A stretch of DNA of 64,000 bases, from positions 46,909,820-46,973,819 of the forward strand of contig OY987301.1 in the NCBI GenBank assembly GCA_963920635.1, read 5' to 3'. The translations under genes and the position numbers were made by a program. The notes beneath the pieces are model-generated. The model was given only the letters and a program-made list of their open reading frames with translations, was not told the DNA's origin and did no database searches. Below are positions 56,030 to 64,000 of the stretch, piece by piece. The number at the start of each line of letters is the position of its first letter. The stretch's first letter is position 1. This DNA comes from Pseudeuparius sepicola (lineage: Eukaryota; Arthropoda; Insecta; Coleoptera; Anthribidae).

Positions 56030-56990
56030 CTGTGGTGAATCAAGGGTAGGATGAAAGTAAAGTAATTCAATAAGTTTTACACGGTTTATTTATTACATCT
56101 AAGTTTGTTTACAATTTATTAATATTTTATTACGGCCGGCCCAGAGAGATTCCCGAATCTGCAACAAAAGAAACGTGCGGAGTAAGCCTCTATTTAAGCA
56201 CTCTACGGCGAATTAACGCGGTTACATTTGCATGCGGAAAGCATAGGCTCAAAACTTTTCGAAAATAAAACTTTTTATAAAGAAAACCTAAACGCTCAGC
56301 TCATGCTAGATGAAACGGATGTTGGTTCGGGAATACTCGCACCACCAATAAGTTTCAGGGCCTAACTCAACATGTAGCTATCCTAACTATTCGTGGCAAT
56401 GGTCAATTACAGGGCTAAATGAGACGGCTGTTGGTTCGGGAATACTCGCACCACTAACAGGGCTCGGAACAGTTTAAACCTATTAATACTCACCCGGTAA
56501 CAGGTCGGAAAGGAGAGAGCCCCCTCGGCAGCCGCAGCCTTTTTATATCGTGTGGCGGCGCCACCGTCGTCGAGTGCGCTGGCCGTCCATTGGTCGGGGC
56601 CGTGGCGAAGACTCAGGTGATCGTCCCCACTCTTCTGGTACCCAAAACGGCTGCCGGGGGCTAGACTGGCAGTTAGGGGTGGTTGCCCCACCTGCAGGTC
56701 GGACGGTGGTCTCTCTTGATCGGGCACGTCCGATATACCCGGATTCCCAAAAAGAACAGCGGCTCTAGCTGCAAGTTGAGTTAACCCGGTTCTACCCCTT
56801 TTTGGTATCCCTCATCCCTTATAGTAACATAAGCAATTCTTTACAAACGGCGGAAAGCTGGAAAACAATCACAAGTAAGGTTTAATTCAATGCAATTAAA
56901 ATATCGACCGCCGGTACCCTATGTAGAAAAAAATACATTCGTGAATACAACAAAAAAAACTACGGCGGTCGGCCAGCTGCTACACATAGC
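56030..56990 (-). promoter_or_regulatory. GC-rich promoter island, possibly a solo LTR
   Basis: On the minus strand a TATA box, TATAAAAAGG (56538-56547), is followed about 45 bp later by GGTGAGTATT, a strong splice donor (56488). Upstream is a GC-rich block (56560-56760). Downstream are two 45-bp direct repeats around TTGGTTCGGGAATACTCGCA (56305-56349 and 56414-56454, 109 bp apart), then several AATAAA signals near 56060-56130. Promoter, transcribed repeat and poly(A) signals within 1 kb would suit an LTR whose outer end is near TGTGTAGCAGC at 56990. No second copy, primer site or coding region is visible. A host promoter with a non-coding first exon is the alternative. Confidence 0.35.
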
Positions 56991-58195
56991 GCAGCGAAGA
57001 AATAAATGAAATAAAATGAAAATTCACAACTAGCGGAAAATCAATAGTAACTTCGTTACAATGTATGCAAGTATGTTTCAAAATATTAACCAAATTAACT
57101 CCTCTTCCCATATCTATTTGTTATAGGTTATAGTGTCAATGGAAGAGACGACATTTACGACATACCTATATACATTACCTAATTTTTACTACTTCAGCCC
57201 ATAGTTATCTAACCTATTTTTAACTTAAAAATTACTTCCAGGTCATTCCCCACATTTCACTTTTTTACCTCATAATGGTTGGGTCAAAATGAATTTCTGA
57301 CTAGTTGGGTAGTAAAAATCAGGTAATTTTAACTTTGAATGTTTGTCGGGCATGCTATATATGTATTATTAAAATAGCTACTATTCTTGTGATAATAATG
57401 TTCAGTTAACGAATGGGATATTATTCTGTTTGCTAATTGTCGTCTGAGTATCGGACTAACAGAATTTGCCTGCGAAACATAAACAATTTGCTAAGAGGAC
57501 TTTTCTTTGTACTGGCAATATAACCCTGCAAATTAGATTTAAGGTCCATATTTTACAAAGATTCAAGGCTGTACCTGTTAGGAAGTTAATATTTCATCAA
57601 CCCTTTAAACTTTCTGAATATGATTAATTAATAATAATAGGTATGCTTCTTCTGCGGATAAAGCAAACATTTATGGCATGTTTCGTCTGCCTCCATCACA
57701 AAATTCACAAAATAAATTTAGTATAGAATTAAGAAAAAAATAAAAAACGGTAAAATAATTCCGCAAAATTCTGTATCATTTAAATCGAAATGACGGGTAG
57801 ATTTCAGAAATGCATAAATATACAGCCCGACACCCTGATTGACTGAACTAAGTTTAGATGTGAATGATAACAAATTTAGACGTCGAAATTTGTCGTTCTG
57901 GATGCATGCCTGCGCTTTGCTAGAAAGTAATTTGGGTTGCGTTTTTATTTTTCAGAAATCAAGTTAGGCCTTAGCAGGAGATAAACACTAATTTTTGGTT
58001 TAAGAAAAATCACATTTCAAATTAATTGTCCCACTTAGATTTTTGTGAATTTTTATGCATTACTCTAGCCTTAGTTTTCTTTTTTTTCCAACATTAGAAG
58101 ACTGTCCCCACAAATGCTATATCATGTTTTAGAGCATTTATGTATTTATTTGTAAATGCTAAATGCTAATCGACAATATTTGCATCTAACGACAT
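56991..58195. other. No gene recognised
   Basis: AT-rich, nothing supported. Confidence 0.4.
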
Positions 58196-59960
58196 ACCCA
58201 AGTAACATTCTCGATTAGCTTTAGTAACCATTAGTTTTAAAATATCTTTTTAATAGTAATAAAAGCATCTAAAGATTTCTAATGTTTTACAAGTGTCTTC
58301 TAGATGACCGGTTACTGATAGGTTTATAATAAGGTCAAGATCTAGTGTCTGTAACCTTTTTAATAAAATCTCGAGTTCCTGTTAGCAAAAGTTTTATAAC
58401 CGATTTATATAATGGTCTTGGAAACTACTTTATAAAACCTGGGGCTAGGCTTTATAAAGGTAAGTCTAAACACCTTTTTGTTTCAACCCCCTTATGCAAC
58501 TGAAAAAAAAATGATTTCGATCTACGCATATGTACCATAGCATGGGGGTTATTTATAGCTTACTATACTCTTATTACACATATACATTATACATAAATTC
58601 TTCTGTAGTCACAGTCTCTTCAAAAACTTATACTGTAAAACAAAATGACAATAAGTAAATAAAAACACAAGACAGGCGTTGAATAATGGTTATTCATTTT
58701 ATTCAGTGTCACTTATATCACAGACCTATATCGAAGCTATATATGTCTGTGCTTATATTTTCTTCCCTATTTCGCCTTTATTACTGGTATCTTTGTCTAA
58801 ATTTCCATTTCTTTCTTCAATTTGCCCATACGCTCGGTACAACTGACAAACTAGAAGTATTTTTGGCAGGTTCTTGGGGTTGTACAATTTTAAATGGCAT
58901 TTTCTCGTAAAACACACACACTATCTAATCACAATAAGTAGTTAATAATATTTCTGTAGTAAAACTAAATTAGAGGTTATGTCATATATTCGTTTTTACC
59001 GAATGTGCGCATGCGCGGGCTACTCTGGGTTGTATAAGGGTTACTTGTATTATCAATAGTTGCAAAATTTACTTTTAGTTTCAGTTTTTAGTGTCACTCG
59101 AACTGTTAGGTTCCACGTGTCACTAAAATTGGCGATTAGAGTTACCTAAAGTTATTACTATGTAACTTTCGGCAACCACATTTTTATAACAGTTGTGGGG
59201 TAGATTATAAAACCTATGGTGAAATCTATTATAAAGGTTAATAGCTACCATTTGAAGCTTTTTACTGTTATAGGTTAGGTTTAAATTTATCAACGAAAAT
59301 TAACTCCAAAATTAATTTATGATATATATGTTTCGTTACTTTTCTCAACATAAAATAATGAATTAATCATTATGTATCATATTTATAATAGCTGTTTAAT
59401 GAAGATAAATAAAAATCGAAAATTAATAATTCAATCACTTTGTTAAAACATGATATTCGCAGAGCCCGGGAATTTTCTAGAGGTAGAATCCAATTTCACC
59501 CGATGCAGAAAAAGTTGCACGTGGATTTATTGCTCTTCGGAGATCGAATCTTCTTTTACTATGATCAAAATAGTAAACACGAATGATTAAAAAAAAACAG
59601 AACATGATATGTCAACTTTGAGAAAACAAACTATCTAATTCGTTTCAACCGATAAAGATGAAATTCTTTAGTATCACAATGGAGTAAAGAGGGACAAGTG
59701 TATCTAATATGTTGTAAAACATGCACAATACGAATAAAAGAGAAGTTTTATAAGTGTGTTCGAAAGCGCTTGAGAACAAACTTAATTAACCAGAAGAACT
59801 AAGGACGCAGTTATAAATTGGTTGATTTAAGGCATATAAGGGTTTCTTAATTGTAACGGGGAAGTTCTCGCAACTTCTTAAGTGGCTTCAAGTTTTATAA
59901 TATTAGTAACGGTTGCTTCTCCGCGACACTTATAAAACAAAAAATGTTATGTGGGTATCT
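58196..59960. repeat. Region resembling the 42.6-kb inserted element
   Basis: ACCCAAGTAACA at 58198 resembles the CCCAAGTAGCA end at 44427. Words such as TTTATAAAACC, TTTTATAACCG and CTTTATAAAGG are frequent at 58390-58460 and again at 59180-59260 and 59890-59940. A related non-autonomous element is possible; boundaries are not defined. Confidence 0.35.
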
Positions 59961-60535
59961 ATAGGTAGATACTCTCAAAAACATTAAGAGGTAGAAATAT
60001 TACTTTAATTTTATAAACAAATAATTTAATTAATGAAACTCATACCACACAAATATCGGAACATAAAACTAAAGAAGATATATAACCAAACTTATATTAC
60101 ATAATGTTTCGACTATTCCATTATCTAAATTGTTATATCAAAATTTACATTCCATTTACGGCTCTCCTAATTGTTAACAGTAGGTAGGTATTCCCTCCAC
60201 GTTCATTCGCCCGGCTCCCAAGCCGCCGAATATTTCGTTATGGGTTGCGGTCTCTGTAGTTACAAGATTACAGGGAGCACTTATTTATTTACTCTAAGCG
60301 CCCTTAAGGGCGTAGGAAGGTTTACAGGCGCTCGACTGCTCCGCAGGGCGAGATAACGCGATGTCTGCTTTTCCGACACGCAGTCGCGTAAATTTCTAAC
60401 GATCCAAGATCCTCGGGCGAGATACTTTCGAAATTACAAGCTTGTATCATTTTTGTTTCGTTTTATGTTACATAAGTTATAGGCAATAGACAGAAAAATT
60501 TCTGGAACATTCATTTGCTAATATCACATTCATGT
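59961..60535. other. No gene; GC-rich patch at 60190-60430
   Basis: GC-rich (GCCCGGCTCCCAAGCCGCCG near 60210) with a 61-codon open frame that I do not recognise. It may be a conserved non-coding element or exon remnant. Confidence 0.3.
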
Positions 60536-60845
60536 ACAGTGTGTTCCCGTACTTTTTGCACCAATCTTACAGCGTTGACTGACGTATTTATAAAGACTTC
60601 TCACGGCTATAGCTTTGTGTCCTGGAAAACAGATGGCTCTGATGGCTAACAATGTATTCTGCATTGTATTTTATCTCCGGAAAGCGCATGGTGAGCCAAA
60701 AATGTGTCATAGACGTGACAGCCGTGAGCAGTCTTTAATAATATTAGGTATATCAGTCAACGCTTACAGCCTTTACTTTTCTACTTAGAAAAAACTTTTG
60801 TAGGGTTTTTCTGAAGAGCCACAATTTGCTATTGGAAGCACACTG
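60536..60845. mobile_element. 310-bp miniature element with TA flanks
   Basis: Ends TA-CAGTGTGTTCCC and GGAAGCACACTG-TA. Inner inverted blocks AGCGTTGACTGA and AGACT-T/G-CTCACGGCT are shared by the two halves. Confidence 0.75.
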
Positions 60846-61383
60846 TATATTTTTGTAACTTTGAAACGTGGGTGTTTTCCCGATTCGGAACGATATACAT
60901 AGATATGCCATACGTTTCCTCTAATGAAAATGGATAAACATACACGTGTTTAATGAAAATCTCAAAATTGCCTCCGGCAACGGCAACCGAATGAGCAATC
61001 GGCAAAGAATTCTTAGGTTTTGATACTGATTACACTTTTACCTAGATGACTTTCTGAACATTTCAAGATTCCATTCAAATTCAAATTATCGTTCACTGTA
61101 AGTAGCGCAAGAGCACAAAAATGATACATTGCATTAGGTACAAGGGTGTCCCAGGACTTTTGATTTACAAAAAACAAGCTTTTATACTAAAACGAATAAA
61201 ATAAATTTATGTTTTCGTTAAGCTAATTTATTGCCAAATTGCGACAAGCATTTTGAAATCGAAACGCTTGTCGCGCGAAATATTCATAATAATTAAAGTA
61301 AATAACCAATTACTTTTATTGGACAGTGACTGGTTGATAAGCAAATCTACTTGCCGAAGTGTTTTGTTTACAATTTGCGCGAC
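60846..61383. other. No gene; small hairpin
   Basis: CGACAAGC (61249) pairs with GCTTGTCG (61266) around a short loop; the word GCGACAAGC recurs at 61378. Confidence 0.4.
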
Positions 61384-61445
61384 AAGCTTTTTGATTTAAA
61401 AAGCTTTTTGATTTAAAAAAGCTTTTTGATTAAAAAAAGCTTATC
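61384..61445. repeat. Short tandem repeat, 17-19 bp units
   Basis: AAGCTTTTTGATTTAAAA-type units occur three to four times in a row. Confidence 0.85.
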
Positions 61446-61521
61446 TCAATTTGGCACTGAATTACCTTGACGAATACCTAAACTTATTTTATTCGTCATG
61501 AGGGTGGTAAAGAAATTTAGT

Positions 61522-61712
61522 CCGCCATCTTGGAGCGTCCGCCATCTTGGGGCATCCGCCATATTGTATTTAGTATGACGTCATTCATCTTATCAAACCC
61601 TTTCGCTTGATATCTAAGTCAAGGAGGTTGTGAAGAAATACATAATCCCCATCTTGAGGCGGCCGTCATATTGTATTTAGTAAGTACCTATGACTTCACA
61701 CCGCCATTTTGA
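61522..61712. promoter_or_regulatory. Cluster of YY1/Pho-like CCGCCATCTTG motifs
   Basis: CCGCCATCTTGG at 61522 and 61539, CCGCCATATTG at 61556, GCCGTCATATTG at 61662 and CCGCCATTTTG at 61701. GCCAT with flanking CGCCATCTT is the known binding core of YY1 and its fly orthologue Pho. A CRE-like TGACGTCA follows at 61576. The second half repeats the first (CATATTGTATTTAGTA, 109 bp apart). Function is inferred from motif only; a dispersed repeat is an alternative. Confidence 0.35.
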
Positions 61713-62300
61713 ACAAATTACAATATTGTGTATACTAGATTGGGTGGATTGAGCCGCACATACTAATATAAAAGAAAATTATTAGGGGGCAGCCGGCGCC
61801 GGCAGCCATTAGATTATTTTGCGGGCACCGTTTCCGGCAGCGGAGGAACTCCCTAAAAAATTATATTATTGACAGCATTGTTGAAATTGTCCATTTCCAT
61901 TACAGGGAACAGGAAACGTATGATGATATTTATGTCTTTGTAATCGGGAAAACACTTTTGTATATTTTCCTAACTTTAACTGTCATTTGGACCAGGTGAC
62001 ATAACCTTAAAACTGCTGAGGGGCAAACAAACAAAATAAACTAGCCACAATATCGGCATTTTATTGGTTTTCTGACGAGTTGGAGAGGACAGTAAATATT
62101 ATAGCAATAATAATGTTACTTTAGAGTTACAATAAAATAAATTATGTTTAAAAATCTGTCTAAAATACCTGGAAAAATAGCTTCACCGTATTGGTTGTGA
62201 AGTTTTTGAACTTTGTTTCGGTCGTTTTACTAAGAATTCTCTGAGAAACAGAGACAAGTGTGTGTAGGTGATTTTGAAAGTGGTGTGAAGAGGTGATATC
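61713..62300. other. No gene; GC palindrome
   Basis: GCCGGCGCCGGC at about 61793 is a perfect 12-bp palindrome inside GGCAGCCGGCGCCGGCAGCC. Otherwise nothing supported. Confidence 0.4.
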
Positions 62301-62331
62301 AAAGTCTAGAGAATAGTATTCTCTAGACTTT
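62301..62331. repeat. Perfect 31-bp palindrome
   Basis: AAAGTCTAGAGAATA, one central base, then TATTCTCTAGACTTT. The palindrome is flanked by the direct repeat GGTGATAT on both sides (62292 and 62332). Confidence 0.98.
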
Positions 62332-62475
62332 GGTGATATGATCTAGAAACCAAGATTATTGGCCGAGATCCATACTGCAGGCGAAGTTTATGATGCTAAA
62401 CTTATCGTCTATGCCAACTGATTTTATTGGGTCTATAGTTATTAATGGCAACGAAGACAAAATAATAGTAATTGC
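62332..62475. other. No gene recognised
   Basis: Nothing supported. Confidence 0.4.
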
Positions 62476-62558
62476 CCTCCTCCCCCGCACAAGCACGTGG
62501 TTGCTTCTGGGGTACTCCTAGTTTGGAGTGAGGATGAGAATTATTATTATTATTATTT
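62476..62558 (+). repeat. 3' end of an ATT-tailed retroelement, copy 2
   Basis: CCCCGCACAAGCACGTGG, then GGGGTACTCCTAGTTTGGAG and a tail of about six ATT units (62539-62557). Same family as 36783-36853. Its UTR differs from that of the R4-like LINEs at 20.7-27.9 kb. Confidence 0.65.
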
Positions 62559-63101
62559 AATATTAAGTACAAAGCAATACTTTAAAAGCTTTTAAGGGCC
62601 CTGGAGCATATACATATAAAGAATTCAGGAATTATGAAACGGGTGCTAATTTATAGAAGGCGGAAGAACTTTTATTTTCATCGCTAAAATAATATCTACA
62701 TTTTTTATATCAGAATATTATTGTTGAAGCTATTGCTGGACACTTTTTCTGTAGAACCCTCGGTAGAAGCTAATGCACTTATTGTTTATTCAGTTACGAG
62801 ATAAATAAACGGTCATAATACTGTGGTCTCGCCACGGTTCTTGTGCTTAAAAGTAACACACTCGTTAACACATTAGGTATATTATATGTCCTTTTCAGTA
62901 TACTAGAATGAAGGAAATAAAGATTTAACCAATTTAATCGTTTCTATTGTGGAAAGTGCGTATAGACAGTTTAAATCGACAACGAGTATAAACTTATAAG
63001 CTGAAAATCCCGAAGAAGTGAGGGGCTGTCTACAAATAAAAACTAAATAATATTTTAAAAAGGTATATTCTGTCGCCTTGAACGATTCAATGATTACCTA
63101 A
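62559..63101. other. No gene recognised
   Basis: AT-rich, nothing supported. Confidence 0.4.
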
Positions 63102-63471
63102 AGTCTATCCAAGATACAGCGGCAATGGATCAAAAGATTGGCCACCACGTGACCTATTCTCTTATTGGCCTGGCCGTCATAAAATGTCAAGTGTTTACGC
63201 GGCGAGCAGAATGCAGGGCCGGCTCTTCCCTCAGTAGAGTTGTCTGCATATTTTAGATCGGATCGCAGTATATTCTGTAAATTTATTTTGCTACTTAATT
63301 TAAGGAAATTTATAAAGATCCACGAAAGGCAGAAACACACATTTTAGAACTTCTAAAAGAATTAGTTGAGAATTACATGCCACTTGGAATCTCATATTAG
63401 TCCTGGTAATCGATAGCAAGGCGGTCATGTGACTTTGTTTATATCTACTGCCGCTGTATCTTGGATAGACT
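63102..63471 (+). mobile_element. Intact 370-bp miniature element
   Basis: Perfect 23-bp terminal repeats: AGTCTATCCAAGATACAGCG at the left, CGCTGTATCTTGGATAGACT at the right. It is the undamaged relative of the element split at 42528-44754. A minus-strand open frame inside (63098-63340) shows no known domain. Confidence 0.85.
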
Positions 63472-64000
63472 ATAGATAAACTATTGAGTGAAGGAATATT
63501 CCTTCAGTCAACGGATAAAGTTTACTGTATTATATATATGGACATTCTTTATTTATATAAGCAGCAAGCCCTGCTTTGCCTGATAAGAACTGTGTAGGTA
63601 CTTACACCTATATTTTTAGTTTAGTTTTATAACATTTTGTTATATTTGCAACAAAAAGTTACTTTTCAAAGAAAACAGTATTTATTCAACTGTCAAGTTC
63701 CCCCTGACTTGTAAAAATTAAAAATCTAAATGAAATTTCCTTCAGACAAAGCAGGACATTATTCCGAAACGTTAATTAACATTTAATTAAGCCACAAAGT
63801 TATAAACTATATATCCCAACTTAAAAAGAAGTAAATTCACAAATATATGCAACTTCGCCAGTGAAGATCTTTTTTTACTGGGGTTCTTTATTCGATCATG
63901 ATAAGAAGTTAAATTTCAGTGCCTGGACAAAATATCTGACACTTCCAGAGTTTTCCACCAATTTTATGTCAACAAAACTCCTCTCATAAAACTCTTCTGT
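63472..64000. other. No gene recognised
   Basis: AT-rich; the word AATTTCAGTGCCTGG near 63915 recalls the arm of the 46.9-kb hairpin. Confidence 0.4.

Noticed and set aside
56407..56768. 106- and 72-codon frames in the GC-rich island
   Set aside because: Opposite-strand frames in GC-rich DNA that cross the TATA box; no known domain.
58686..58910. 74-codon frame starting MVIHFIQ
   Set aside because: Hydrophobic AT-driven composition and no motif.
1..64000. tRNA, rRNA genes or CRISPR array
   Set aside because: I saw no tRNA-like B-box pairs with cloverleaf context, no rRNA-like sequence and no regularly spaced direct repeats with unique spacers of CRISPR type.

Overview
The window looks like repeat-dominated insect nuclear DNA: AT-rich, with retrotransposon types typical of arthropods, many TA-flanked miniature inverted-repeat elements, and no bacterial-style operons. 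A beetle or bug would fit, but nothing here settles the order. No complete host gene is visible. Two short GC-rich segments (11983-12176 and 36552-36602) look like possible host exons. A 15717-16004 / 48862-49144 pair looks like an old duplicated non-coding segment.

Layout. 1-4.7 kb: the 3' part of a LINE reverse transcriptase, a palindromic DNA-transposon relic and a 109-bp tandem duplication. 4.7-10.7 kb: a nearly complete but broken Jockey/CR1-type LINE on the minus strand, flanked by two inverted copies of one 460-bp miniature element. 10.8-20.6 kb: foldback repeats, an array of 20-bp dyad motifs, the candidate neuropeptide exon, a second LINE fragment and a 0.9-kb foldback element. 20.7-27.9 kb: two head-to-tail copies of an R2/R4-type LINE (restriction-like endonuclease) joined through (ATT)n tracts. 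One keeps an open 1140-codon ORF; the other has a 5-bp deletion. 28-35 kb: a decayed Ty3/gypsy element on the minus strand with a small upstream ORF that has an N-myristoylation-like start and a membrane anchor. It is bracketed by two mariner/Tc1-like relics. 35-44.8 kb: a third LINE relic, a G-rich patch, a pogo-like element sitting in an (ATT)n tail, a nested 3-kb inverted-repeat element containing a THAP-type zinc-finger ORF, and a miniature element split by a 1.85-kb insertion. 45-46.5 kb: two Penelope GIY-YIG endonuclease fragments. 46.9-55.3 kb: hairpins, a hAT-like element with an 8-bp target duplication, two foldback elements and a mariner-like relic. 55.3-64 kb: a GC-rich TATA-containing island that may be an LTR, a region rich in TTATAAAA motifs, a YY1/Pho-like motif cluster, a perfect 31-bp palindrome and an intact copy of the miniature element that is split near 42.5 kb.

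The elements do not form a pathway. What can be read is history: nested insertions with target duplications give relative ages, and terminal motifs (TACAGGGTG-like with TA flanks, CAGRGCCGTATCT with 8-bp duplications, ATT tails) sort many anonymous repeats into families. All identities come from reading motifs by eye; no database search was possible.
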